A stretch of DNA of 64,000 nt, taken from positions 84,720-148,719 of the forward strand of contig JAAFJP010000013.1 of NCBI GenBank assembly GCA_013298125.1. Reading direction: 5' to 3'. A program made the position numbers and the translations under genes. The DNA comes from Cytophagales bacterium. GTDB taxonomy: Bacteria > Bacteroidota > Bacteroidia > Cytophagales > Spirosomataceae. This document shows, one piece after another, positions 15,625 through 24,045 of this stretch (its first letter is position 1; every line of letters begins with the position of its first letter). The notes beneath the pieces were generated by a model. It was not told where the DNA came from, did not search any database, and worked only from the letters and a program-made list of their open reading frames with translations.

Positions 15625-16707
15625 ATGCGTAAAACATACTTCACCCCAGGTCCTGCCGAACTTTATCCAACAGTTGAAAAACACTACCAAGATGCTTTTG
15701 AGCTACAATTAGGCTCAATTTCACACCGTTCGCAGTTGTTTAGGGATATTTATAAACATACCGTTGAGCAATTAAGAATCTTAATGAATATTCCAGATAC
15801 TCACGGAATTTTCTTTACAGGTTCGGCGAATGAAATTTGGGAGCGTTTGATACAAAATACCGTTGAACACGAGAGTTTTCATTTAGTAAATGGCTCATTT
15901 TCAAAGAAATTCTATGATTTTTCGATTGATTTGAATAAATATGCTCATAAGTTTGAAAAGCCCTTTGGAGAAGGTTTTGATAATTCAGAAATAGAAGTGC
16001 CTGAGTATGCAGAGTTGATTTGTGCAACTGCCAACGAAACTTCTTCGGGCGTGCAGATGCGTCCTGCCGAGATTCATAAACTCAAACGTTCTAATAAAGA
16101 TAAGTTTGTATGTGTGGATATGGTATCGTCTGCCCCTTATCCAGATTTAGATTTTAATACGATTGATTCAGCCATGTTTTCTGTACAAAAATCCTTCGGA
16201 ATGCCCGCTGGATTGGGCTGTTGGATTGCAAATCCTGCCATGTTGGAAAAGGCAGAACGAATGAAAACGCACGAAAATCATATCGGGACGTATCATAGTT
16301 TACCATCACTATTCAAGAATTTCAGTAAATACGAAACGCCTGAAACGCCTAACGTGATGGGAATTTATGTTTTAGGAAAAGTTGCGGAAGACATGAATAA
16401 CATTGGAATTGATACCATCAGAAAACAAACCGAAAAGAAAGCAAAAGTGCTTTACGATTTTGCTGAAAAGAGTGATTTCTTAGAAATTTTCGTCAAAAAT
16501 CCAGAACACCGTTCGCAAACTGTTATAGTGGTGAATGTAAAAGAAAAATCAGCCGCTGAGATTATCAAAAAGGTTCAGGCAGACGTAAATATGGTGATTG
16601 GCTCTGGTTATGGTGATTTTAAGGCTACACAATTACGAATTGCTAATTTTGCTGCCGTGAGTATGGAACAGGTGGAGACTTTAATTGGGGCTTTGAAGAA
16701 AGTGTAA
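15625..16707 (+). CDS. serC: Class V aminotransferase, phosphoserine aminotransferase-like
   Basis: The 360-residue PLP enzyme opens with RKTYFTPGPAELYP, has GSANEIWERLI for cofactor phosphate binding, VDMVSSAPYPDLDFN before the cofactor, and the Schiff-base lysine in FSVQKSFGMPAGLG. This is the order seen in phosphoserine aminotransferases of Bacteroidota, which convert 3-phosphohydroxypyruvate to phosphoserine. No serA or serB is adjacent, so the substrate rests on family likeness. A clear terminator follows at 16742. Confidence 0.75.
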   Translation: MRKTYFTPGPAELYPTVEKHYQDAFELQLGSISHRSQLFRDIYKHTVEQLRILMNIPDTHGIFFTGSANEIWERLIQNTVEHESFHLVNGSFSKKFYDFSIDLNKYAHKFEKPFGEGFDNSEIEVPEYAELICATANETSSGVQMRPAEIHKLKRSNKDKFVCVDMVSSAPYPDLDFNTIDSAMFSVQKSFGMPAGLGCWIANPAMLEKAERMKTHENHIGTYHSLPSLFKNFSKYETPETPNVMGIYVLGKVAEDMNNIGIDTIRKQTEKKAKVLYDFAEKSDFLEIFVKNPEHRSQTVIVVNVKEKSAAEIIKKVQADVNMVIGSGYGDFKATQLRIANFAAVSMEQVETLIGALKKV

Positions 16708-16741
16708 AATCGTTTTTAACAACATTTAACCCCCAAATGAA

Positions 16742-16768
16742 ACCTCTCACACGCTGAGAGGTTTTTTT
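16742..16768 (+). terminator. Rho-independent terminator after serC
   Basis: ACCTCTCA and TGAGAGGT form an 8-bp stem with a 5-base loop, followed by seven T. Confidence 0.88.
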
Positions 16769-16773
16769 ATTCG

Positions 16774-16781
16774 TAAATTTG
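16774..16781 (+). promoter_or_regulatory. -7 box of the LptF/LptG gene
   Basis: TAAATTTG fits TAnnTTTG exactly. It contains a TTG at 16779 that would open the same frame, so it argues for the ATG at 16815 as the start. Confidence 0.55.
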
Positions 16782-16814
16782 TCAAATCGTACAAATCCAC
16801 GACGACAAAGACCA

Positions 16815-17897
16815 ATGAAAATTCTTGATTTATACATCATAAAAAAATTCCTGAAAACATATTTCTTTGCGGTGCTTATCATCGTAACGATTATTATGGT
16901 GATTGACTATACCGAAAAGATTGATAATTTCATGGATAATAAAGCCCCACTCAAAGAAATCCTGTGGGATTATTACCTCAATTTTATTCCATATTGGGCA
17001 AATTATATCAGTCCGCTGATGGTCTTTATTGCCACCGTTTTTTTTACGGCAAATATGGCTGCCCGAACCGAAATTATTGCCATTCTGAGTACAGGAGTAA
17101 GTTTTATGCGTTTCCTTCACCCTTATATCATGGGGGCAATCATCCTCGGAATACTGACTTTTGGAATGGTAGGATGGGTCATTCCGATTGCTAATAAAAC
17201 CCGTATCGCTTTCGAGCGAAAGTATGTAGAAGGTGGTTCGTATTATTTCAGCGGACGAGACGTACACATCAAAATTGGTCCAGAAGATTATGCCTATCTG
17301 GAAAGTTATGATACAGGGTCAAACACAGGCTATCGGTTTGCATTAGACAAAATATCAGGTAACTCTCTGAAAATGAAGTTAATGTCTGACAGAATCACTT
17401 GGGATACCACCCGTAGAAAATGGACAATCCAAGATTATAGAATCAGAACATTTTTGCCCAATGGAAAAGAAAAATTGACCTATGGCGTAAAATTAGACAC
17501 TACTCTCAACCTTTCTCCCAAAGATTTTGACAGTAAATATCAACTGCAAGAAACCTTCACGATGCCCGAATTGGAAGAAACCATCGACAAAGTCCGAAGT
17601 CGTGGAGCGGATGGCATTGAGGTTTATTTGATTGAAAAATATTTACGTTTTGCCAATCCTTTTGCCGTAGTGATTCTTACAGTGATAGGCGTGATTGTAT
17701 CCGCTCGCAAGTCTCGGGGGGGCGTAGGTTTTCAGATTGCCTTGGGTTTTTTGTTGGCGTTCTTGTACATACTTTTCTTTATGATGAGTAAAGGTATTGC
17801 TCAATCAGGCGGAATGCCTCCATTGTTGGCGGTTTGGTTGCCCAACATCGTGTTTACATTGATTGGCATGGTTTTGTATCGTGCAGTACCAAGATGA
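16815..17897 (+). CDS. LptF/LptG-family permease
   Basis: The 360-residue inner-membrane protein has the YjgP/YjgQ layout: TM segments near residues 12-32, 60-80 and 98-120, a periplasmic beta-jellyroll-like region in the middle (about residues 130-265), and three TM segments at the end. It would pull lipopolysaccharide out of the inner membrane with LptB as ATPase. Whether it is LptF or LptG is not decided. The upstream TTG lies in the promoter and is rejected as start. The next gene follows after 27 bases. Confidence 0.88.
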   Translation: MKILDLYIIKKFLKTYFFAVLIIVTIIMVIDYTEKIDNFMDNKAPLKEILWDYYLNFIPYWANYISPLMVFIATVFFTANMAARTEIIAILSTGVSFMRFLHPYIMGAIILGILTFGMVGWVIPIANKTRIAFERKYVEGGSYYFSGRDVHIKIGPEDYAYLESYDTGSNTGYRFALDKISGNSLKMKLMSDRITWDTTRRKWTIQDYRIRTFLPNGKEKLTYGVKLDTTLNLSPKDFDSKYQLQETFTMPELEETIDKVRSRGADGIEVYLIEKYLRFANPFAVVILTVIGVIVSARKSRGGVGFQIALGFLLAFLYILFFMMSKGIAQSGGMPPLLAVWLPNIVFTLIGMVLYRAVPR

Positions 17898-17924
17898 TAA
17901 ATTATTTGCCATAAATCCAAAAAA

Positions 17925-18812
17925 ATGAAGACCACTTTTAAAGATTATTTTACCTTACACTTTGTAGTCCTTATTTTTGGATTTACGGCAATTCTTGGGC
18001 AATTACTCTCAATCCATACTTTGGGTTTAGTATTCTTCCGCACATTTTTAGCAACGAGTGGATTTTATATTTACTTCAAAATCAAAGATTTAGATATTAA
18101 AATTGATACAAAAGGTAAATGCCAATTATTACTCACAGGCGGTGTTATCATTGCTCTTCATTGGTTTACATTCTTCTATTCTGCCAAAGTTTCGACCATT
18201 GCTATTTCCTTAGTCGGACTCTCCACAACTTCGCTTTGGACAAGTTTTATTGAACCATTATGGAACAAAAAACGAATCCAGCCCTTGCAAGTAATTTTGG
18301 GAGGGGTTGCCGTAATAGGATTATATCTCATCTTTTTATTTGAATTTACGCACATCTGGGGTTTAGTATTAAGCATAATTTGTGCTATTTTAGGAGCTAT
18401 TTTCTCGGTTCTGAATGGTGAATTTGCCAAAAAATATCCTCCACAAATTATTACATTCTACGAAATGCTGGGCGTTGCTATTAGCACATTTGTACCCATT
18501 TCTTATTTTTTAATTTCGGGAAACACTCATATTTCTATTATCCCACAAGGTTTAGATTGGCTCTGGATATTGATTTTAGCGGGATTTTGTACCATCTACG
18601 CCTACTCCGAATCCGTTAATTTAGTAAGAATTTTCTCAGCATATACTTTCAATCTAACCCTCAATCTCGAACCAGTTTATGGGATAATTCTTGCCTATCT
18701 TATTTTTGGTGAAAAAGAACGCATGACCACAGGATTTTATATCGGAACACTTGTTATTTTAGGCACTGTTTTGATTTATCCATTACTCAGCAAGCCTCAA
18801 TCTTCTCTTTAA
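17925..18812 (+). CDS. EamA/DMT-family transporter
   Basis: The 295-residue protein has about ten hydrophobic segments in two EamA halves. Marks include FFRTFLATSGFYIYF and ALHWFTFFYSAKVSTIAISLV in the first half and YAYSESVNLVRIFSAYTFN followed by LNLEPVYGIILAYLIFGE in the second. It is a drug/metabolite-type exporter or importer in the inner membrane. The substrate is unknown. It lies 27 bases after the Lpt permease and may share its transcript. Confidence 0.9.
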   Translation: MKTTFKDYFTLHFVVLIFGFTAILGQLLSIHTLGLVFFRTFLATSGFYIYFKIKDLDIKIDTKGKCQLLLTGGVIIALHWFTFFYSAKVSTIAISLVGLSTTSLWTSFIEPLWNKKRIQPLQVILGGVAVIGLYLIFLFEFTHIWGLVLSIICAILGAIFSVLNGEFAKKYPPQIITFYEMLGVAISTFVPISYFLISGNTHISIIPQGLDWLWILILAGFCTIYAYSESVNLVRIFSAYTFNLTLNLEPVYGIILAYLIFGEKERMTTGFYIGTLVILGTVLIYPLLSKPQSSL

Positions 18813-18867
18813 CATTTCATTAACAATCATTCACTTTTGATTAACAAATATTTCATAATCAAGGACT

Positions 18868-18875
18868 TAGCTTTG
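18868..18875 (+). promoter_or_regulatory. -7 box of the thioredoxin/TPR lipoprotein gene
   Basis: TAGCTTTG matches TAnnTTTG and lies 28 bases ahead of the ATG at 18904. A -33 box is not clear. Confidence 0.45.
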
Positions 18876-18903
18876 TTTTTATTAAAACTAAACAAAATCC
18901 TTT

Positions 18904-19812
18904 ATGGAAAAAACATTACTCTCACTCGCTCTTTTCGGATGTTTATTATTGGGATGTTCGCCAAAGAATATTCCCCAAACTGCCACCATCGTAAACCAAG
19001 AAGCCCTCGATGGCAATGGTTATCAGATGCTCATAGGTGTATGCACGAAGGCATCTATGTTGCGTGAGCCTTACAAAAATTGGTATGAAGCCACCTACAA
19101 TGCTTACCAATTAGACACTCTTTTACTACAAAAATTAAAACCCAATCCCGAGACGGACACTTATACCATTTTTATGGGAACATGGTGCGGAGATTCACAG
19201 AATGAAGTGCCAAAGTTTTTGAAAATGATGCGGTATTTGAACGTTCCACAAGCAAATTATAAAATCGTGATGGTGGACAATCATAACGAGCGATACAAAC
19301 AAAGTCCAACCCATGAAGAACGGGGACAAAATATATTCAGAGTACCCACTTTTATCATCAATAGAAACGGGCAAGAAATAGGACGTATCGTAGAACATCC
19401 TGTTGAGAATTTTGAGAAAGATTTTACCAAAATCATGAATGGAGAATCCTATGCTTCATCTTTCAAAATTCAGCCAAAAATGTATGAATTTATTGAGAAC
19501 CAGAAGGTTGATTTGTCAGATAATGCCTTGAAACAGTTTGCAGAAACTCATAAATCATTAGCTAATAAGATGGGGGAATTGAATGCTTATGGTTATGTGC
19601 TTTTAGGACAAAAACGATATAAAGAAGCCATTGCAGTGCTGAAAATCAATACGTTTTTATTTCCAGAAAATGATGGAACGTATGACTCATTAGGCGAAGC
19701 CTACATGATAGCGGGCAAGAAAGATTTAGCGATTTTGAACTATGAAAAGGCAGTAAAATTGAACCCAAAGGCGGATGGGTCGAGGAAGATGTTGGAGAAG
19801 TTGAAAGGGTAA
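18904..19812 (+). CDS. Lipoprotein with thioredoxin-like and TPR domains
   Basis: The 302-residue protein has a lipobox (LLLGCS, Cys at residue 18), so it is a periplasm-facing or outer-membrane lipoprotein. A thioredoxin-like domain spans about residues 80-185. Its redox site reads WCGDS, with Ser in place of the second Cys, and FRVPTFIINRNGQEIGR holds the cis-Pro. Two TPR-like helix pairs (YGYVLLGQKRYKEAIAVL and AYMIAGKKDLAILNYEKAV) close the protein. The CxxS site points to mixed-disulfide or isomerase-type chemistry rather than simple reduction. The partner is unknown. Confidence 0.8.
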   Translation: MEKTLLSLALFGCLLLGCSPKNIPQTATIVNQEALDGNGYQMLIGVCTKASMLREPYKNWYEATYNAYQLDTLLLQKLKPNPETDTYTIFMGTWCGDSQNEVPKFLKMMRYLNVPQANYKIVMVDNHNERYKQSPTHEERGQNIFRVPTFIINRNGQEIGRIVEHPVENFEKDFTKIMNGESYASSFKIQPKMYEFIENQKVDLSDNALKQFAETHKSLANKMGELNAYGYVLLGQKRYKEAIAVLKINTFLFPENDGTYDSLGEAYMIAGKKDLAILNYEKAVKLNPKADGSRKMLEKLKG

Positions 19813-19866
19813 ATGTTCCCTTTGTATTTATTTCAAGGGAATATTTTATTCGATGCTAATTTTACT

Positions 19867-19874
19867 TAAATTTG
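19867..19874 (+). promoter_or_regulatory. -7 box of the toxin-antitoxin operon
   Basis: TAAATTTG fits TAnnTTTG and lies 19 bases ahead of the antitoxin ATG at 19894. Confidence 0.5.
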
Positions 19875-19893
19875 TTCAATAAAAATTAAGAGA

Positions 19894-20112
19894 ATGGCAA
19901 CATTAACATTAGAAATAGAAAATAAAAAACTCAAATTTTTCAAAGATTTGATTCAAAATTTTTCCTTTGTTCGTGTTCAAGAGGATGACTTTCAAGAAGA
20001 TACCGATAAACAGGTTATCGAAAATATAAAAAGTGGACTCGAAGAAATGAAGCTAATTGAACAAGGAGTAAAAAAATCAAGACCTGCAAGAGAATTTTTG
20101 AACGAATTATGA
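19894..20112 (+). CDS. Antitoxin of a RelE/ParE-type module
   Basis: The 72-residue protein begins with a short beta strand (MATLTLEIENKKLKFFKDLI) and continues with charged helices ending KSRPAREFLNEL. This is the layout of small Bacteroidota antitoxins whose C-terminus binds the toxin. Its stop overlaps the toxin ATG by 4 bases, so translation is coupled and the antitoxin comes first, as usual. It probably represses its own promoter together with the toxin, but no operator is evident. Confidence 0.75.
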   Translation: MATLTLEIENKKLKFFKDLIQNFSFVRVQEDDFQEDTDKQVIENIKSGLEEMKLIEQGVKKSRPAREFLNEL

Positions 20113-20441
20113 GTTATCAAGTAGAAACCATCGAAAACTTTGAGCGAGAAGCAAAAAGATTGAAGAAAAAGTACCCTTCCTTAAAAGATGAAATTCTTGA
20201 CTTGATTGAAGACCTTGAAGAAAATCCTTTTTCGGGTTCATCTATGAGAGATGGGTTTTACAAGATTCGTTTAAAAATCAAGTCGAAAGGGAAAGGGAAA
20301 AGGGCTGGTGCGAGAGTGGTTACTTGTGTCAGAGTAATTTTAGAGACGGTTTATTTGGTTTCTATTTACGATAAATCCGACCAAACAGATATTTCAGATG
20401 ATGAACTAAATCGTTTGTTGAAAATCATTTTAGAACAATAA
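20109..20441 (+). CDS. RelE/ParE-superfamily toxin
   Basis: The 110-residue protein has the RelE/ParE fold order: an N-terminal strand and two helices (ENFEREAKRLKKKYPSLKDE), the turn LEENPFSGSSMRDGFYKIRL, and strands RVVTCVRVILETVYLVSIYDKS. RelE toxins cut mRNA on the ribosome and ParE toxins inhibit gyrase; the sequence does not decide between them. A long basic loop (KSKGKGKRAGARV) is present, common in this subfamily. It is cotranscribed with the antitoxin and followed by a strong terminator. Confidence 0.85.
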   Translation: MSYQVETIENFEREAKRLKKKYPSLKDEILDLIEDLEENPFSGSSMRDGFYKIRLKIKSKGKGKRAGARVVTCVRVILETVYLVSIYDKSDQTDISDDELNRLLKIILEQ

Positions 20442-20478
20442 AAAAGAGGCAGAAAGAATAAATCTTTCTGCCTCTTTT
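20442..20478. terminator. Bidirectional terminator between the toxin gene and serS
   Basis: A 16-bp perfect stem (AAAAGAGGCAGAAAGA and its complement) with a 5-base loop lies between convergent genes. A and T runs at the stem ends serve both directions. Confidence 0.92.
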
Positions 20479-20491
20479 CATTTGTAAATCT

Positions 20492-21763
20492 CTACGAAAT
20501 CACCTCAAATCCACAATAAGGCACTAAAACCTTCGGAATTTTTATCCCCTCTGCCGTTTGATTATTCTCTAAAATGGTTGCTAAAATACGTGGTAAAGCC
20601 AATGCTGAACCGTTTAGCGTATGCAATAATTGAGATTTTCCTTCGGTTTTCATTCTCAATTTCAAACGGTTAGCTTGGTAGGTTTCAAAATTAGAAACTG
20701 AACTTACTTCCAACCAACGTCCCTGTGCTGCCGAATACGTTTCCATGTCATACGTGAGGGCAGACGTGAAGCTCATATCACCGCCGCACAAACGCAACAC
20801 ACGGTAAGGCAATTCTAATTTTTGGAGTAAACCTTGCACGTGTAAAGACATTTCTTCCAGAGCTGCGTAAGAATTTTCAGGCTTTTCGATGCGGACAATC
20901 TCGATTTTATCAAACTGATGCAAACGGTTCAAACCACGCACGTGAGCTCCCCATGAACCCGCTTCCCTACGGAAACAAGGCGTGTATCCTGTATTTTTGA
21001 TGGGCAATTCACTTTCTTGCAAAATCACATCACGGTACATATTCGTAATTGGCACTTCGGCAGTTGGAATTAAGTACAAATCATCTACGGTTGCATGGTA
21101 CATTTGCCCATCTTTATCGGGTAAATTTCCTGTTCCAAAACCTGATTCTCTGTTAATCAAAATCGGAGGTTGTACTTCCACATAACCCGCAGCAATGGCT
21201 TCATCCAAGAAGAAATTTATCAAAGCACGTTGGATTCTTGCTCCTTTCCCTTTATAAACTGGGAAGCCCGCACCCGCAATTTTATTACCTAATTCAAAAT
21301 CAATTATGTCGTATTTTTTAATCAAATCCCAATGCGGAACAGCCCCTTCTGGAAGCGTTGGGATTGTTCCATTTTCCAAAACCACTTCATTTTCTTCGGG
21401 TGTTTTTCCTGCGGGAACGCTTGAATGCGGAAGATTTGGCAAAGTTACTAAAACCTCATAAAGCTCTGATTCTGTGACTTTTAGTACTTCTTCCAACTCC
21501 TTTGCACGAACTTTCAACGTTCCTGTTTCGGCTTTGGCAGATTCGGCTTCTTCTTTTTTACCAGCCTTCATCAAACCGCCAATTTCTTTGGCAAGGGCAT
21601 TTGATTTGGCAAGAGTATTGTCCAATTCTACTTGCGTTTCACGACGTTTTTCGTCCAAAGCAAGTATTTGCTCAACGGCTTCTTCTCCACCTTTGAAATA
21701 TTTTCTATTCAAGCCCTCAATGGTTGCGGCTTTGCTTTCTTTTATTTGTTGTATTTGTAGCAT
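20492..21763 (-). CDS. serS: Seryl-tRNA synthetase
   Basis: The 423-residue class II synthetase charges tRNA-Ser with serine. It has the N-terminal antiparallel coiled coil (about residues 28-100), then class II motif 2 TPCFRREAGSWG near residue 265 and motif 3 ALALPRILATILENNQ near the end. The serine-binding region TAEVPITNMYRD is present. Length and motifs are normal. It lies 10 bases after the aspartokinase stop and is probably transcribed with it. Confidence 0.97.
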   Translation of the reverse strand: MLQIQQIKESKAATIEGLNRKYFKGGEEAVEQILALDEKRRETQVELDNTLAKSNALAKEIGGLMKAGKKEEAESAKAETGTLKVRAKELEEVLKVTESELYEVLVTLPNLPHSSVPAGKTPEENEVVLENGTIPTLPEGAVPHWDLIKKYDIIDFELGNKIAGAGFPVYKGKGARIQRALINFFLDEAIAAGYVEVQPPILINRESGFGTGNLPDKDGQMYHATVDDLYLIPTAEVPITNMYRDVILQESELPIKNTGYTPCFRREAGSWGAHVRGLNRLHQFDKIEIVRIEKPENSYAALEEMSLHVQGLLQKLELPYRVLRLCGGDMSFTSALTYDMETYSAAQGRWLEVSSVSNFETYQANRLKLRMKTEGKSQLLHTLNGSALALPRILATILENNQTAEGIKIPKVLVPYCGFEVIS

Positions 21764-21773
21764 GGTTCTGGTT

Positions 21774-23135
21774 TTACTGTGCCGAGAAAATATCTTTCAT
21801 CGCATCTTCATACAAAAAACATCTTTCGTTCAAAGCATTTAGGGCTTCGTTTTTGTATTTTCCGTGAATTAATAAGGAAATATTATGCTCTGATGCCCCG
21901 TAACAAATCATACGGATTGGGATATTTTTCATCGCTTCCAATACTTTTATAGCAATGCCTTCTTTGTCTGCCGAGAAATTCCCTACGATACAAACGATGG
22001 TTTGGTCTTTGTCAACTTCCTCTAAATCAGCAAATTGACGTAATTCTGCCATGATGGCATCTATATTTTCGTCGTTGTCAATCGTTACAGAAACCGAAAC
22101 CTCCGAAGTCGTAATCATATCGACAGGCGTTTTGTATTTCTCGAAAACCTCAAAAACTTTTCTCAAAAATCCGTAGGCATTCAACATTCGGGTCGAGTGT
22201 ATGTAGATTGCCGTTAAATTATCTTTGGCAGCAATTGCCTTGATTTCACGGTCTGTGATGGTTTTTGTTGAAATCAACGTGCCATAAGCCGAAGGTTCCA
22301 TCGTGTTTTTCAAACGCACGGGAACGCCCTTCATTTTGGCAGGTGTGATGGTGCTTGGATGCAAAATTTTTGCTCCGAAATACGCCAATTCAGCCGCTTC
22401 TTCAAACGATAATTCCTTGATTGGGAATGTCTTTTTCACGATTCTTGGGTCGTTGTTGTGCATTCCATCAATGTCCGTCCAGATTTGTACTTCTTCCGCT
22501 ACAATTGCTCCACCGATTAAGGATGCAGTGTAATCTGAACCACCACGTTTGAGGTTATCAACTTCTCCACGAGGATTTCTACAAATAAAACCTTGCGTAA
22601 TAAATATCTGACGGTCAGACAATTGCGAAAGAATCGCTCCTAATTTTTCTTCCGTAAATTTCAAAACTGGCTCATTATCAGCATCAATCAACATGAAATC
22701 TAAAGCTGGAAGAAGTGCCGACTTTACACCTTCTTCTTGCAAATATGCCTCAAACATTTGCGTAGAAAGCAACTCACCTTCCGCCACAATTTCTTTTTCT
22801 TGTTTCAGTGAAAAAGGTTTGATATTAACTAAGGAACGAATAAACGAAAACTCATTGTCGATAATGGTTTTTCCTTTGGCGTAACCTTCGGGCGTCTTGT
22901 ATAATTCCTTGATAAAACTCTCATAATGAGCGTATAAATCATTGATTTTTTGGGTAGCCTCAGCATCGTTATTTGCCTTCAAGGACTCAGCGATAGACAA
23001 AAGTCCATTGGTCGTACCCGAAAGAGCCGACAAAACTACGATTTTACGATTACCATCTTCGGTAATCAAATTTTTGATAGAGTGCATCCTTTCGGGCTTC
23101 CCGACGGACGTTCCTCCAAATTTCCAAACTTGCAT
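21774..23135 (-). CDS. lysC: Aspartate kinase
   Basis: The 453-residue enzyme phosphorylates aspartate, the first step to lysine, threonine and methionine. The N-terminal KFGGTSVGKPERM binds ATP phosphates, and GGSDYTASLIGGAI and EVQIWTDIDGMHNNDPRI carry the amino-acid kinase site. Two C-terminal ACT domains (from about residue 300, including MITTSEVSVSVTID) suggest feedback control by an amino acid. There is no fused homoserine dehydrogenase. serS follows in the same unit. Confidence 0.95.
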   Translation of the reverse strand: MQVWKFGGTSVGKPERMHSIKNLITEDGNRKIVVLSALSGTTNGLLSIAESLKANNDAEATQKINDLYAHYESFIKELYKTPEGYAKGKTIIDNEFSFIRSLVNIKPFSLKQEKEIVAEGELLSTQMFEAYLQEEGVKSALLPALDFMLIDADNEPVLKFTEEKLGAILSQLSDRQIFITQGFICRNPRGEVDNLKRGGSDYTASLIGGAIVAEEVQIWTDIDGMHNNDPRIVKKTFPIKELSFEEAAELAYFGAKILHPSTITPAKMKGVPVRLKNTMEPSAYGTLISTKTITDREIKAIAAKDNLTAIYIHSTRMLNAYGFLRKVFEVFEKYKTPVDMITTSEVSVSVTIDNDENIDAIMAELRQFADLEEVDKDQTIVCIVGNFSADKEGIAIKVLEAMKNIPIRMICYGASEHNISLLIHGKYKNEALNALNERCFLYEDAMKDIFSAQ

Positions 23136-23168
23136 ATTGTTTCAATTACTAATACTTCAATTCTACTA

Positions 23169-23201
23169 CAAATATATCTCCATTTAGCCTATAATAACAA
23201 A
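23169..23201 (-). promoter_or_regulatory. Promoter of lysC-serS
   Basis: Minus-strand TATATTTG at 23169-23176 fits the -7 box, and TTTG at 23198-23201 fits -33 with a 21-base spacer. The leader to the ATG at 23135 would be about 28 nt. Confidence 0.6.
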
Positions 23202-23202
23202 A

Positions 23203-23227
23203 ATGGCGAACCTTTTGAGTTCGCCAT
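23203..23227 (-). terminator. Terminator of the type IX cargo gene
   Basis: ATGGCGAAC and GTTCGCCAT form a 9-bp perfect stem with a 7-base loop. The minus-strand side runs on into TTTTTG. It directly abuts the lysC promoter. Confidence 0.75.
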
Positions 23228-23252
23228 CTTCAATTTATTTTAAAGCAAATAC

Positions 23253-23819
23253 CTATTTCTTCGATAATTTCTTAGAAATTGCTCCCATATCAGTTTTCAA
23301 TGTATAAAGGTATGTTCCTTCTGCAAGGTTACTTCCTCCTTTAAATTTAACCGTGTGAGTACCCGCTTCTTTGTCTTCATTATCAACCAAGGTTGCAATG
23401 TTCAATCCAATGATATTCGTTACTGACAAAGTAACTTTACCTGCCTTTGGTACGTAATATTCAATTTCAGTTGCAACATCAAATGGATTTGGATACGCAT
23501 ACATATCCATTTTCTCACTTGTTTCAGCACCTGCGATTTTTGCAGAAGAAGCTACACGTCCAATACTTGCTTTGAAGTTTGAGCCACTTTTTGCCGAAAA
23601 TCCTGGCAATAGTTTCACCGACTTTCCAGCCTCATAATGTACTTTTGACTCCTCTCCTACCACGTTAGAAGCACTGATAGTCTCAGTTGCAATCTCGTGT
23701 TTGGTAGTCTTATTGATGTTATCTGTAAGTTTCAAATTAGCTTCTTGCTGTTGAGCAAAAATACTACTCACCGACATCATACAAAAGAACAGTCCAACTA
23801 TTTTTAGATAAGTTTTCAT
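23253..23819 (-). CDS. Type IX-secreted protein with C-terminal sorting domain
   Basis: The 188-residue protein has a signal peptide (IVGLFFCMMSVSSIFAQ). A central segment VHYEAGKSVKLLPGFSAKSG matches the 3-coathanger stack domain. The C-terminal 80 residues form a Por-type sorting domain: YPNPFDVATEIEYYVP, GKVTLSVTNIIGLNIATLV and GTYLYTLKTD ending in a basic tail. It would be exported by type IX secretion and attached to the surface or released. The ATG at 23819 gives a normal signal peptide; an upstream start is possible. Confidence 0.88.
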   Translation of the reverse strand: MKTYLKIVGLFFCMMSVSSIFAQQQEANLKLTDNINKTTKHEIATETISASNVVGEESKVHYEAGKSVKLLPGFSAKSGSNFKASIGRVASSAKIAGAETSEKMDMYAYPNPFDVATEIEYYVPKAGKVTLSVTNIIGLNIATLVDNEDKEAGTHTVKFKGGSNLAEGTYLYTLKTDMGAISKKLSKK

Positions 23820-23946
23820 CTGTTTCTGTTTTTTAGCAACCACATAGAGAATATAGTAAACATAAATAACATTACCATTGTATCTCTAATAAGTTTTTTT
23901 TAGTAATTGAAAATAATCAAATAATTTCAGACAATTAGGCAACTTT

Positions 23947-24025
23947 AATCTTCATTTCTATTGAATTCTATGCTATCTAAATATCTATTAGATAGTTTAA
24001 ATCTTCATTTCTATTGAATTCTATG
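23947..24025 (+). repeat. Two direct 26-bp repeats
   Basis: AATCTTCATTTCTATTGAAT... (26 nt) occurs at 23947-23972 and again at 24000-24025, 53 bases apart. Between them lies a small hairpin (CTATCTAA/TTAGATAG). The role is unknown; it may terminate the fibre gene that ends at 24046. Confidence 0.6.
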
Positions 24026-24045
24026 TTACCTAAATCTCTATGTGG

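Noticed and set aside
16830..17267. A 145-codon minus-strand frame opposite the Lpt permease
   Set aside because: It is antisense to a clear LptF/LptG gene and has no domain or promoter.
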